Source: an uncultured Mucilaginibacter sp.
GTDB lineage: Bacteria > Bacteroidota > Bacteroidia > Sphingobacteriales > Sphingobacteriaceae
Length of the DNA stretch: 64,000 bases
Assembly (NCBI GenBank): GCA_913775265.1
Contig: CAJYJH010000065.1
Coordinates: 248,001-312,000 of the forward strand
Direction of reading: 5' to 3'
Shown here one piece after another: positions 40,126 through 49,502 of the stretch. The translations under genes and the position numbers were made by a program. Each line of letters starts with the position of its first letter. Positions within the stretch are counted from its first letter, which is position 1. The notes below the pieces were generated by a model, which was not told the DNA's origin, did no database searches, and was given only the letters and a program-made list of their open reading frames with translations.

Positions 40126-40368
40126 TTATTTTCTCACTGGTGGATTGTCTTTTTCGGGGTCTTGAAACTCATCAGGTGGTGTTTTGATGGGTTTAACCGG
40201 TTCTTCGTCTTCTTCGTGCTTTTTGGCGATGTTGCCAAAGTTGGCATCATCCTGATGGTATTCTTCGTCCTCCTGTTTTTTTACCGCTTTATTGCCGTTA
40301 TCGTCCGGTCTTTCGGTAGGTGTATCAGATGGTGATGGTTTTTGATGAGAGTTTGCTGGTGTAGTCAT
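40126..40368 (-). CDS. Hypothetical low-complexity acidic protein
   Basis: 80-aa ORF rich in D/E/K/P. Confidence 0.5.
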   Translation of the reverse strand: MTTPANSHQKPSPSDTPTERPDDNGNKAVKKQEDEEYHQDDANFGNIAKKHEEDEEPVKPIKTPPDEFQDPEKDNPPVRK

Positions 40369-40559
40369 ACCTGTTGTTTTATAGTTAACAGTAGTTGCCC
40401 GGTGTTTGTTTAAGACGGTACAATGCAGGCCATTAAAAAGCTTGGGTAGTTAAATATTGTTAAAAGCACTATTGCCAGCAGTATATAAATCATATTTATC
40501 AACAACAAAGTTTTACCTTTAAGCGGTGTTTGTTAATTTCGCAACCCAACAGGTACGAT

Positions 40560-41438
40560 ATGGAAGAATTTGAAGCAAGTACGGCCGCCAAGAAAACAAA
40601 AGCCATTTATATTTCAACGGTTTTTGGTATTGCCATGGTGTTGCTGATGGTGGGTATGCTGGGACTGATCTTGGTACATGCCAATAATTTATCACGCTAT
40701 ATTAAAGAAAATATGGTGGTGAACGTGTTTGTAGACGAAGGCGCCCGCGAAACCGACGTGCTGCAGTTTCAGCGCGAACTGGATAACAACCGCTATGTTA
40801 AACGTACCCAGTATGTAAGTAAAGAGCTGGCTGCCCGCAACCTGCAAAAAGATCTGGGCGAAGATTTTGTGAAGTTTTTGGGTGTGAATCCATTATCACA
40901 ATCTATCGACGTATACATGAAGGCCGATTACGCCAACAACGCCGACCTCACACGTTTTGCCAACGATCTGCGTAAAAATCCTTTGGTTAAAGAGGTAAAG
41001 TATCAGCAATCGCTGGTGGAGCAGATGAATAAAAATCTGACGGCCATTAGTTTAGTGATATTGGCTTTCGCCGGTATATTTGTGGTGGTTTCGGTAGCGC
41101 TGATTAACAATACCATCAGGCTGGCTATTTATTCGCAACGTTTCCTAATCAAATCTATGCAACTGGTAGGTGCTACTAAAGCTTTTATCCGTAAGCCTTT
41201 CCTGTTGTATGGTATATGGCATGGTTTATTAGGGGCTTTAATTGCCATTATTTTATTGGTAGGCATTCTATACCTGGCTTATCATCAAATCCCGGATTTG
41301 GTAGTTCTGCAAAATCCTTTCGAGTTTATAGTGGTATTCCTGGGTTTGGTAACCTTAGGTATATTTATAGCAGGCTTCAGTACCTTTTTGGCGGTTAACC
41401 GCTTTTTACGATTAAAAATCTATCAACTTTACAGATAA
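40560..41438 (+). CDS. ftsX: Cell division protein FtsX (permease-like)
   Basis: MEEFEASTAAKKTKAIYISTVFGIAMVLLMVGMLGLILVHANNLSRYIKENMVVNVFVDEGA; C-terminal FtsX TM domain. Confidence 0.9.
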   Translation: MEEFEASTAAKKTKAIYISTVFGIAMVLLMVGMLGLILVHANNLSRYIKENMVVNVFVDEGARETDVLQFQRELDNNRYVKRTQYVSKELAARNLQKDLGEDFVKFLGVNPLSQSIDVYMKADYANNADLTRFANDLRKNPLVKEVKYQQSLVEQMNKNLTAISLVILAFAGIFVVVSVALINNTIRLAIYSQRFLIKSMQLVGATKAFIRKPFLLYGIWHGLLGALIAIILLVGILYLAYHQIPDLVVLQNPFEFIVVFLGLVTLGIFIAGFSTFLAVNRFLRLKIYQLYR

Positions 41439-41444
41439 CGATTT

Positions 41445-41717
41445 ATGGCACAAAAACAAGACAAGCCTTACGTAAGCAGACCTATACTGTCTGCTACGGA
41501 AGCTAAGCAACAAACCCCCGTGAGGTTTGTATTTAATAAAGCTAATTACCAGTTACTGGCCCTTAGCGTTTTAATTGTAGCAATCGGGTTTATTTTGATG
41601 TCGGGTACTACCGATATTTACAGCAATACTAAAATTGTAGTAGCACCACTGGTAGTACTGGCCGGCTTTGGATTAGGCTTTTACGCCATCATGAAAAAAA
41701 CTGCGCAGGAGGCATGA
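41445..41717 (+). CDS. DUF3098 domain-containing protein
   Basis: Small 2-TM protein between ftsX and uppP, as in other Bacteroidota. Confidence 0.75.
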   Translation: MAQKQDKPYVSRPILSATEAKQQTPVRFVFNKANYQLLALSVLIVAIGFILMSGTTDIYSNTKIVVAPLVVLAGFGLGFYAIMKKTAQEA

Positions 41718-42508
41718 ACCTGATCCATGCTATTATCCTGGCCGTCATTGAAGGCCTGACGGAGTTTTTACCTGTATCATCTACAGGGCATATGATCATC
41801 GCTTCATCGGCGATGGGTATTGCCAATAACGATTTTGTTAAGCTGTTCACGGTAGCCATCCAGTTAGGTGCCATCTTATCAGTAGTGGTGCTGTATTTTA
41901 AGCGCTTTTTTCGGTCTATTGACTTTTACTTTAAGCTGATTGTAGCCTTTATTCCAGCCGCTGTATTCGGTTTGCTTTTCAGCAAAAAGATTGATCAGTT
42001 ATTAGAGAGTGCTCTTACCGTGGGTATTACTTTGTTTATAGGTGGTATCATCTTATTGTTCGTTGATAAATGGTTTACTAAACCTTTAATTGATAACGAA
42101 GATGAAGTAGATTACATGACCGCATTGAAAATCGGTTTCTTTCAATGTATCGCTATGATTCCCGGTACTTCGCGTTCAGCAGCTACCATTGTAGGCGGCA
42201 TGACGCAGAAGTTAAGCCGCAAGGCCGCTGCCGAGTTTTCATTCTTTTTGGCCGTACCTACCATGTTTGCCGCTACCGCCAAAAAACTACTCGATTTTTA
42301 TAAAGAAGGCCATGCCATTACCGGCGACGAAATTAAATTGCTGGCTATCGGTAATGTAATAGCGTTTATAGTAGCCTTACTGGCTATCCGTAGCTTTATT
42401 ACTTTTTTGCAGCGTAAAGGCTTTGTACTGTTTGGCTGGTACCGCATTATAGTTGGCGCCATCATTATTGGTTTATACATGACCGGGCATAACCTGGAAA
42501 TGATATAA
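41714..42508 (+). CDS. uppP: Undecaprenyl-diphosphate phosphatase
   Basis: [35 protein letters not shown]. Confidence 0.95.
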   Translation: MNLIHAIILAVIEGLTEFLPVSSTGHMIIASSAMGIANNDFVKLFTVAIQLGAILSVVVLYFKRFFRSIDFYFKLIVAFIPAAVFGLLFSKKIDQLLESALTVGITLFIGGIILLFVDKWFTKPLIDNEDEVDYMTALKIGFFQCIAMIPGTSRSAATIVGGMTQKLSRKAAAEFSFFLAVPTMFAATAKKLLDFYKEGHAITGDEIKLLAIGNVIAFIVALLAIRSFITFLQRKGFVLFGWYRIIVGAIIIGLYMTGHNLEMI

Positions 42509-42537
42509 CTTTAATCTGATCGTAAAAGATTATTAGT

Positions 42538-42566
42538 GGCCTGTCTTAAAATGACAGGCCTTTTTT
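42538..42566 (+). terminator. Rho-independent terminator downstream of uppP
   Basis: ggcctgtcttaaaatgacaggcctttttt. Confidence 0.75.
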
Positions 42567-42595
42567 GTGGGCCAATAAATCTTAGTGCTATTCGT

Positions 42596-42603
42596 TACCT
42601 TTG
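42596..42603 (+). promoter_or_regulatory. Candidate Bacteroidota -7 element
   Basis: TACCTTTG upstream of the truB TTG start. Confidence 0.4.
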
Positions 42604-42622
42604 TGCCTTTATCTGATACACG

Positions 42623-43801
42623 TTGAACGAATTAAACGATAAAATTAAAGACTTCGATTTTGCAGCCGGCGAACTGCTGTTGATCAACAAGCCATACCGC
42701 TGGACAAGCTTTGACATTGTAGGCAAGGTGCGCAACGCTTTTAAACCGCTTAAACTAAAAGTTGGGCATGCGGGTACCTTAGACCCATTGGCTACTGGCT
42801 TACTGATAGTTTGCACCGGCAAGATGACTAAGCAAATCGATAGCTTTCAGGCCGAAGAAAAGGAGTACACCGGTACCATGGTATTGGGCGCAACTACGCC
42901 TTCTTACGATATGGAAACCGAGCCGGATCAGACTTATGACATTGTTCACTTGAATGAGCAGTATCTGAAAGAGGCCTGTGCGCAATTCATCGGCGAAATT
43001 CAACAATATCCACCTGCGCATTCTGCTATTAAGATTAACGGCGAACGCCTGTACGAGAAGGCGCGGCGCGGCGAAGATGTTGAATTAAGATTGCGTACTA
43101 TCACTATAACCGAGTTTGAATTAACCCGTATCGAACTCCCGGAAGTTGATTTTAGAGTAGTATGCAGTAAAGGAACTTACATTCGCTCTCTGGTTCACGA
43201 TTTTGGTAAAGCCGTAAATAGCGGCGCCTACTTGTCAAGGTTAAGGCGTACCCGCAGTGGTAACTTTAAAATACAAGATGCCTGGGAAGTGATGGAGTTA
43301 GTTAGTGTGATTAAAGGACTAAAGGAAGCCCCTCCCAAACCCTCCCCGGAAGGGAGGGCTTTTGAAGAAGATACGATTAGTGTCTTTCGTGAGACTGCTG
43401 ACCCTTTGCTGTACGAGCAACTCAAAGATTTTAGTCGCTCTAATCGGCATTATGCAAATGAGGCTGAAAATCTATTGTGGCAACTGTTAAGAAATAATAG
43501 TACCGGTTACAAAATACGCAGACAGCACGCCATAGATAGTTATATTGCTGATTTTGTATGTCTGCAAAAAGGATTGATTATTGAAGTGGACGGCGGACAT
43601 CATCACGCCAATAAAGAGGCTGATAATGAACGAACCGAAGTATTGAATCAATTAGGTTTTAAAGTGATAAGGTTTGAAAATTCTGAAGTCATACAAGCAC
43701 CACAAAAGGTATATAATATAATTGCTACCGAAATACAGAGTTTGCCAGACAGATTAAAAGTCCTCCCTACCGGGGAGGATTTAGGAGGGGCTTCTCTATG
43801 A
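42623..43801 (+). CDS. truB: TruB tRNA pseudouridine(55) synthase fused in frame to a C-terminal DUF559 endonuclease-like domain
   Basis: TruB: LLINKPYRWTSFDIVGKVRNAFKPLKLKVGHAGTLDPLATGLLIVCTG; DUF559: ENLLWQLLRNNSTGYKIRRQHAIDSYIADFVCLQKGLIIEVDGGHHH; single uninterrupted frame, TTG start. Confidence 0.9.
   Translation: MNELNDKIKDFDFAAGELLLINKPYRWTSFDIVGKVRNAFKPLKLKVGHAGTLDPLATGLLIVCTGKMTKQIDSFQAEEKEYTGTMVLGATTPSYDMETEPDQTYDIVHLNEQYLKEACAQFIGEIQQYPPAHSAIKINGERLYEKARRGEDVELRLRTITITEFELTRIELPEVDFRVVCSKGTYIRSLVHDFGKAVNSGAYLSRLRRTRSGNFKIQDAWEVMELVSVIKGLKEAPPKPSPEGRAFEEDTISVFRETADPLLYEQLKDFSRSNRHYANEAENLLWQLLRNNSTGYKIRRQHAIDSYIADFVCLQKGLIIEVDGGHHHANKEADNERTEVLNQLGFKVIRFENSEVIQAPQKVYNIIATEIQSLPDRLKVLPTGEDLGGASL
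43325..43363 (-). repeat. R4: left inverted repeat
   Basis: gaagcccctcccaaaccctccccggaagggagggctttt. Confidence 0.85.
43756..43794 (+). repeat. R5: right inverted repeat
   Basis: aaaagtcctccctaccggggaggatttaggaggggcttc. Confidence 0.85.
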
Positions 43802-44727
43802 AAATCTATAACCACATTAACGATTTTCAACGACTCAATAATGCCGTAGTTACCATCGGTACCTTTGATGGTGTACATCAGGGGCACCGGCAAATAATTG
43901 CCCGCCTTAAAGAACTCGCCCGGCAAACCGGTGGCGAAACGGTAATCCTGACATTTTTTCCGCATCCGCGGATGATCATTCATCCCGAAGACCAGGATTT
44001 AAAACTGATTACTACCATACACGAACGCGCCGCGTTGCTGGAGCAGTTAGGGGTAGATCATTTAATTATCACACCTTTTTCGCGCGATTTTTCAAATCAA
44101 TTAGCCGAAGCCTATATCAAAGATGTTTTAGTAAATAAGATAGGTACACGCAAAATCATCATCGGGTACGATCATCGCTTCGGTAAAGACCGTCAGGGCG
44201 GATTGTCTGATTTGCAACAGGCCGCACCGGTTTATGGTTTCGAAGTAATTGAGATACCTGAGCAGGATATTGACCACGTCACTGTAAGTTCGACCCGCAT
44301 ACGCGAAGCTTTGCTTAAGGCCGACATTGAGCAAGCCAATAATTTTTTGGGCTATCCTTTTTTTATTACCGGAAAGGTGATACGCGGCAACCAGATTGGT
44401 AGGCAAATTGGTTACCCAACCGCTAATTTACTGGTAGAAGAAAACTATAAGCTAATACCGGCCGATGGGATTTTTGCTGTTACAGTGCAGCTCAATGACG
44501 AAATTTTTCAAGGTATGGCCTATATCGGTCACCGGCCAACCATCAATGGCATGACGCGCAATATCGAGGTAAATATTTTTGATTTTAACCGCGATATATA
44601 CAACCAAACCCTGCAAATGAATTTTATTCATTTTGTGCGGCACGATGTTAAGTTTTCATCTTTAGATGGATTGAAAGACCAACTGGCGCAAGACAGGCTG
44701 GATGTCCTGGCGCTTTTAAATGGCTAA
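43798..44727 (+). CDS. ribF: Bifunctional riboflavin kinase/FAD synthetase
   Basis: VTIGTFDGVHQGHRQIIARL; TFFPHPRMI; STRIREAL; GKVIRGNQIGRQIGYPTANL. Confidence 0.94.
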   Translation: MKIYNHINDFQRLNNAVVTIGTFDGVHQGHRQIIARLKELARQTGGETVILTFFPHPRMIIHPEDQDLKLITTIHERAALLEQLGVDHLIITPFSRDFSNQLAEAYIKDVLVNKIGTRKIIIGYDHRFGKDRQGGLSDLQQAAPVYGFEVIEIPEQDIDHVTVSSTRIREALLKADIEQANNFLGYPFFITGKVIRGNQIGRQIGYPTANLLVEENYKLIPADGIFAVTVQLNDEIFQGMAYIGHRPTINGMTRNIEVNIFDFNRDIYNQTLQMNFIHFVRHDVKFSSLDGLKDQLAQDRLDVLALLNG

Positions 44728-44863
44728 TTTGCATAATCTTAATTGTAAAGTTATTTTAAGTTAAAAGGCAAGTTTTTGTATTCTGAAATTGTTTATAAAT
44801 TAGACTTTCGTACGCGCGTGGTTTTATGGACAATTCATTCATGCCGGCGAACAGCAAACAGCA

Positions 44864-45898
44864 ATGAAACTTAACCTCGACAAACAAGAAAGTGAATTTT
44901 TAAACCGTGTAATTACACACTGGGAAAAAGAAAATCTGCTTTCGGGAGAGCAAGCGCAAACTTTGCGCAATTCGGCCGAGGTAAAAGGCTTTGATTGGAT
45001 GCGCCTGGCCAAATACTCTTTTTGGGTAGCGCTATTATGCGGCGCTATTGCTGTTGGGTCGCTCATTATCAGCGATCGGTTAATTAACTGGATAAAAAGC
45101 CTGTATTATACACCCGATATTGTGATTAGTGTAGGAGCAGGCCTGTTAGCCGCAGGGGCGTTTTATTTGGGCCGGTATCGGCAAAAAAGATATCCCGAAC
45201 GTGTGTTCAGTAACGAAGCTACTACCTTTATCGGTATCTTATTTACGGCTTGTTGCATTGCCTACTTTGGTAAAGCATTTGATAATGGCTCAGGACATTA
45301 CTCACTATTATTCTTATTATCCGTCTTCGTGTATGGGTTTTTAGGGTGGAAGCTCAATTCCCGCCTAATCTGGTTGTTTGCGCTGGTGTCACTCGGGAGC
45401 TGGTTTGGTACCGAAACCGGTTATCAAACCAAATGGAGCTATTACTTTTTGGGCATGAACTACCCCTTGCGCTTTGTGCTTTTTGGCATGGTGCTTTTAG
45501 CAGGCTGTTATATTTTAAAGGGTAGAAAATGGATTGCACCCTTTTGGGAGCTTACTTACGTAGTGGGGCTACTTTATCTTTTTATCTCCCTATGGCTGAT
45601 GAGTATTTTTGGTAATTATGGGCAATTAGAAGACTGGCTGCAGGTTAAACAAATCAGCTTATATTATTGGGGGGTAATTGCCATGGCTCTGGCAGCAGGC
45701 TTTACGTTTTATGGGCTCAAAACCAAGGACGCCATTGCCCGCGAATTTGGAATTACTTTCGTACTCATCTTTATCTACACTAAATACTTTGAGTATTTGT
45801 GGAATCATATTCCGTACACACTTTTCTTTGCCATACTGGCAGCTTCATTCTGGTTAATCGGACGTCGGGCCGAACGAATCTGGAACTTGAATACCTAA
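44864..45898 (+). CDS. DUF2157 domain-containing membrane protein
   Basis: N-terminal soluble helix, then multiple TM segments (RLAKYSFWVALLCGAIAVGSLIISDRL). Confidence 0.7.
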   Translation: MKLNLDKQESEFLNRVITHWEKENLLSGEQAQTLRNSAEVKGFDWMRLAKYSFWVALLCGAIAVGSLIISDRLINWIKSLYYTPDIVISVGAGLLAAGAFYLGRYRQKRYPERVFSNEATTFIGILFTACCIAYFGKAFDNGSGHYSLLFLLSVFVYGFLGWKLNSRLIWLFALVSLGSWFGTETGYQTKWSYYFLGMNYPLRFVLFGMVLLAGCYILKGRKWIAPFWELTYVVGLLYLFISLWLMSIFGNYGQLEDWLQVKQISLYYWGVIAMALAAGFTFYGLKTKDAIAREFGITFVLIFIYTKYFEYLWNHIPYTLFFAILAASFWLIGRRAERIWNLNT

Positions 45899-46009
45899 AT
45901 TACGGCATAGTTTATGCTCCTTAAAACTATATAGAGTACATGATGTTGCTCTTATTATTACAGGAATTTGATTTTTGAAATTGTATTTTTGTAGCGTAAA
46001 TAGTTTATT

Positions 46010-46330
46010 GTGAAAGCCGTTATCTTTAAATATCTCGTTACTATTTGTTTGCTGCTGAGCATCTCAGAGAGTAATAGTATTAATGTAATCAGCGGTTTTT
46101 TTGCTCAAACCAGCCAGAGTAAACAAAAGGATAATGGTTGTGCCGAAACTCCGGCTAATCAGGCAGAGATGATCAAAGCCGAGTCGGTGAAGGATTATTT
46201 GCATCAAACTTTTGCGTTTTACTTTCATTCACCGGTATTTACTTTACCCGCAAAGCATTATGTTCTGCCGGATTTAGGCATGCGGTTGTCTTTTTACCCC
46301 GATGTACTTACGCCACCCCCTAATTGCTAA
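46010..46330 (+). CDS. Hypothetical protein
   Basis: 106-aa ORF with hydrophobic N-terminus and C-terminal YPDVLTPPPNC. Confidence 0.5.
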   Translation: MKAVIFKYLVTICLLLSISESNSINVISGFFAQTSQSKQKDNGCAETPANQAEMIKAESVKDYLHQTFAFYFHSPVFTLPAKHYVLPDLGMRLSFYPDVLTPPPNC

Positions 46331-46411
46331 GTATAACTAAGCCTGTTACTTTCTAATTCATTTTAGGGTGATGAACGCCCTATTCATTCTATTTATATAA
46401 ATTTTTTTATC

Positions 46412-46870
46412 ATGAAAACTCCCAATTATATAGCCATGCTTTTTGCATTGGTGTTATTTAGTGTTGGCGCTAAAGCTCAAACCACTGTATCAGAAAAAGA
46501 ACTAAAAACTAATGTTACACCTTTAACTAGTTCGTTGAGTTACGTTAACCGCTTGCAGCCTATATCTTTCCAGTACAATACACAAATGGCCAAAGGTGTT
46601 AAGTTACCGGGCGGCACTCAATATGGTTTTAACACCGCAAATATGCAATCGGTATTGCCAGCTGTAGTCAGGACTGAAAGCGTGATGTACCCTGCCGGTA
46701 AAAACCAGTATCGTTCGGTTGATGTGACTAAAGTTGATATGCAAAGCTTAGTACCGGTATTGTTAGGTGCTATTCAAGAACAGCAACAACAAATTGAAAT
46801 GTTAAAAGCCGAAGTACAGTCGCTTAAACAAAGCCGTGGTGCAAACACTTCAGCCGCTTTGCGTCAGTAA
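46412..46870 (+). CDS. Tail fiber / endosialidase-chaperone-like domain protein, secreted
   Basis: Signal peptide; SEKELKTNVTPLTSSLSYVNRLQPISFQYN...YGFNTANMQSVLPAVV...SLVPVLLGAIQEQQQQIEMLKAEVQSLK. Confidence 0.65.
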   Translation: MKTPNYIAMLFALVLFSVGAKAQTTVSEKELKTNVTPLTSSLSYVNRLQPISFQYNTQMAKGVKLPGGTQYGFNTANMQSVLPAVVRTESVMYPAGKNQYRSVDVTKVDMQSLVPVLLGAIQEQQQQIEMLKAEVQSLKQSRGANTSAALRQ

Positions 46871-46893
46871 GCTGCAAATAAATCATAACCATG

Positions 46894-46923
46894 AAAGCCT
46901 TGCCCATCCGGCAGGGCTTTTCT
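46894..46923 (+). terminator. Terminator-like hairpin
   Basis: aaagccttgcccatccggcagggctttt. Confidence 0.6.
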
Positions 46924-46949
46924 TATTTTAGTGTAATTAAAATTCAACA

Positions 46950-47408
46950 ATGAGAAAATACGCGTTATTAATAATGTTGGCGTCATGCATTTCAACTGCT
47001 TTCGCTCAAACTAATGAGCAGGAGGCTGTTAAAAAAGTAGTTAATAACTTGTTTACAGCCATGCGCACGAGTGATACAACGCTGCTTAAATCAGTATTTG
47101 CGCCAGAGATGATTTTGCAAAGCGTGGTAAGCAAACGCGACGGCAGCGTAGGGTTGGTTACCGAGAAAGCGGCTGTATTTATAAAATCAATAGGTACGCC
47201 GCATAAAGAAGTATACGATGAACGTATCGTAATCACTGACGTGAAAGTAGACGGACCTTTGGCCAGCGTTTGGGCACCTTATAAATTCTATGTAGGCAGT
47301 ACATTCAGCCATTGCGGTGTTAATGTTTTCCAACTAATGAAAACTGCAGATGGCTGGAAAGTTATTTACATTGTTGATACCCGCCGCAAAGACAATTGCG
47401 TAGAGTAA
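46950..47408 (+). CDS. Nuclear transport factor 2-like family protein, secreted
   Basis: Signal peptide; EQEAVKKVVNNLFTAMRTSDTTLLKSVFAPEM...GWKVIYIVDTRRKDNC. Confidence 0.75.
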   Translation: MRKYALLIMLASCISTAFAQTNEQEAVKKVVNNLFTAMRTSDTTLLKSVFAPEMILQSVVSKRDGSVGLVTEKAAVFIKSIGTPHKEVYDERIVITDVKVDGPLASVWAPYKFYVGSTFSHCGVNVFQLMKTADGWKVIYIVDTRRKDNCVE

Positions 47409-47430
47409 TTTCATTTACCCCTTAAATAAG

Positions 47431-47477
47431 AAAGGTGCAATGAGTGAATACTAAGTTATTCAATCATTGCACCTTTT
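47431..47477. terminator. Terminator-like hairpin between convergent genes
   Basis: aaaggtgcaatga / tcattgcacctttt. Confidence 0.65.
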
Positions 47478-47497
47478 ATGTTGACAATTCTTAATTA

Positions 47498-49366
47498 CTA
47501 TTTTAGCACTTCTACATCCACATAACTGTCGTTATATACCGTGTGGGTAGCCTTGATATAGTCGGCCTCGGTTGCTTTGTAGGGGTTAGGTACAAACTTT
47601 TGTGGGTTGCGGGCAAACAACGGGAAAGCTGTACTTTGCACCTGTACCATAATACGATGTCCTTTTTTAAAGGTGTGCAGCACGTCTTGCAATTTTACAT
47701 CTACATTGGCTTTTTGGTTAGGCACAAAGGCTTCGGGTTTTTCAAAGCTGTTGCGGAAACGGCCCGGCATAATTTCAGAGCGTACCATTTGCTGGTAATT
47801 GCTCAATATGATATTTTTATTAGGTAAATATGGATGGTTGGGTTCATCGGGCGGGTACACGTCAATCAGTTTAACTATCCAGTCGGCATCGGTGCCGGTG
47901 GTAGCCACCTTAAGATGTGCCATAATCTCGCCGCCTAAGGTTACATCGTTTTGTAAAACGTCGGTCTGGAATACCAGCACATCCGGGCGGCGACCGGCAA
48001 AACGCTGATCTTCGCTCATATAATTATGAGGGGTAAAGCCCATGGTCGTAGTGTTATCCTCTGTATAGGGTACCGGTTTTAGCGGATCGCTGATAAACGA
48101 TGTTGATGCTGCGCTGGCAGGTTGACTCATGGGCAATGTACCATCGGCACTCAAAAATAGTTTTTGATGTGTTGCGGTAGCTACCGGCCACTGGCTAAAA
48201 GTTTCCCACTCTTTTTTGCCTGTATTATACATGTATGCTTTAGGCAGACCGGTATTTTTGTCGCCTTTGCCTTTCAGGAAATGATTGAAAAACTTAGCCT
48301 CGATGCTTTTTTGATAAAAAGTGGCAATGCTGTCACCAAAGTATACATTACTGTGTAGGGTATGCCCAGTCTCGCGCGACCAGCGCCCGTGACCGAATGG
48401 ACCCATTACGATGGTATTATAAGCCGACGGATCTTTTTGGTTAATAGTTTTGAAGATAGCTAACGGGCCACGTAAATCTTCGGCATCGTACCAGCCACCT
48501 ACCAGCATTACCGCAGGCATCACTTTTTTGTAGTGGCGCAGTAAGTCGCGCTTTTGCCAAAACTCATCGTAGTTGGGGTGGTTAACCGTTTCTTGCCAGT
48601 AAAAATTGTCTTTATAATATTTATCGGCGTTGGTAAGCGGGCCCATGTCCAGCAAAAACTGGTAACCATCGCGTGTGTTGGTCTTGATATTCTGGTCGGC
48701 ATACCATGCTTTTGATGTGGTGTCTTTTTTTTGCACGCCAAAAACGGGATAAGTAAAAAAGTACGATTCGAGCAAAGCTCCGTTATGATGGAAATCATCA
48801 AACCAAAAATCGGATATCGGTGCCTGTGGTGATGAGGCTTTCAACGCCGGGTGATTAGCTAAAATACCAGCCGCGGTATAAAAGCCGGGGTAGGATATAC
48901 CCCATTGGCCAACACGTCCGTTATTGTACGAAGCGTTTTTAACCAGCCAATCAACAGTATCATAAGTGTCAGAGCCTTCGTCTACATCCTTTTTACTTTT
49001 TTTATTATCAATCACCGGCGTCATGTTGGTCCAGGTGCCTTCACTTTTCCAGCGGCCGCGCACATCCTGGTACACCACAATGTAGCCTTCTTTCATCATC
49101 AATTCGGACGGGCCTAAGCGAGCCGGATATTTATCGGCGCCGTACGGGGCTACGCTGTAGCAGGTACGCTGCATAATAATAGGATACATTTTTTGTGCAG
49201 AGGCATCTTTAGGAGTGTAGATGGAAGTGAAGAGTTTTACACCATCGCGCATGGTGATGTACACATCTTTTTTAGTGTAATGCTCTTTGGCGTAGTCGCT
49301 TTGCTGGGCAAAAGCAAAAGTATTTGCCATAGCCAAAGCCAGTAAAAAGCAGGCAAGTTTTTTCAT
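47498..49366 (-). CDS. CocE/NonD family hydrolase (X-Pro dipeptidyl-peptidase S15-like)
   Basis: VYITMRDGVKLFTSIYTPKDA; VGQWGISYPGFYTAAGILANHP; GPFGHGRWSRETG. Confidence 0.92.
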   Translation of the reverse strand: MKKLACFLLALAMANTFAFAQQSDYAKEHYTKKDVYITMRDGVKLFTSIYTPKDASAQKMYPIIMQRTCYSVAPYGADKYPARLGPSELMMKEGYIVVYQDVRGRWKSEGTWTNMTPVIDNKKSKKDVDEGSDTYDTVDWLVKNASYNNGRVGQWGISYPGFYTAAGILANHPALKASSPQAPISDFWFDDFHHNGALLESYFFTYPVFGVQKKDTTSKAWYADQNIKTNTRDGYQFLLDMGPLTNADKYYKDNFYWQETVNHPNYDEFWQKRDLLRHYKKVMPAVMLVGGWYDAEDLRGPLAIFKTINQKDPSAYNTIVMGPFGHGRWSRETGHTLHSNVYFGDSIATFYQKSIEAKFFNHFLKGKGDKNTGLPKAYMYNTGKKEWETFSQWPVATATHQKLFLSADGTLPMSQPASAASTSFISDPLKPVPYTEDNTTTMGFTPHNYMSEDQRFAGRRPDVLVFQTDVLQNDVTLGGEIMAHLKVATTGTDADWIVKLIDVYPPDEPNHPYLPNKNIILSNYQQMVRSEIMPGRFRNSFEKPEAFVPNQKANVDVKLQDVLHTFKKGHRIMVQVQSTAFPLFARNPQKFVPNPYKATEADYIKATHTVYNDSYVDVEVLK

Positions 49367-49502
49367 GAAATGCAGTTAATAGTTTCGAAGCGTAATTTAC
49401 AAAGCAATAACGGTTTATAAAAAGTTCAATTGCTTTATTCCAAAGAAGCAGTAGCGCGTTGTCAAGACAAAACAAACGGCAATAATAGAATGTACCTTTA
49501 AT

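Larger units (their letters stand above)
43325..43794. mobile_element. Candidate DUF559 element bounded by 39-bp inverted repeats, inserted at the truB 3' end
   Basis: R4 (43325-43363) and the reverse complement of R5 (43756-43794) match at 35/39 positions by direct reading; DUF559 ORF between them. Confidence 0.65.
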
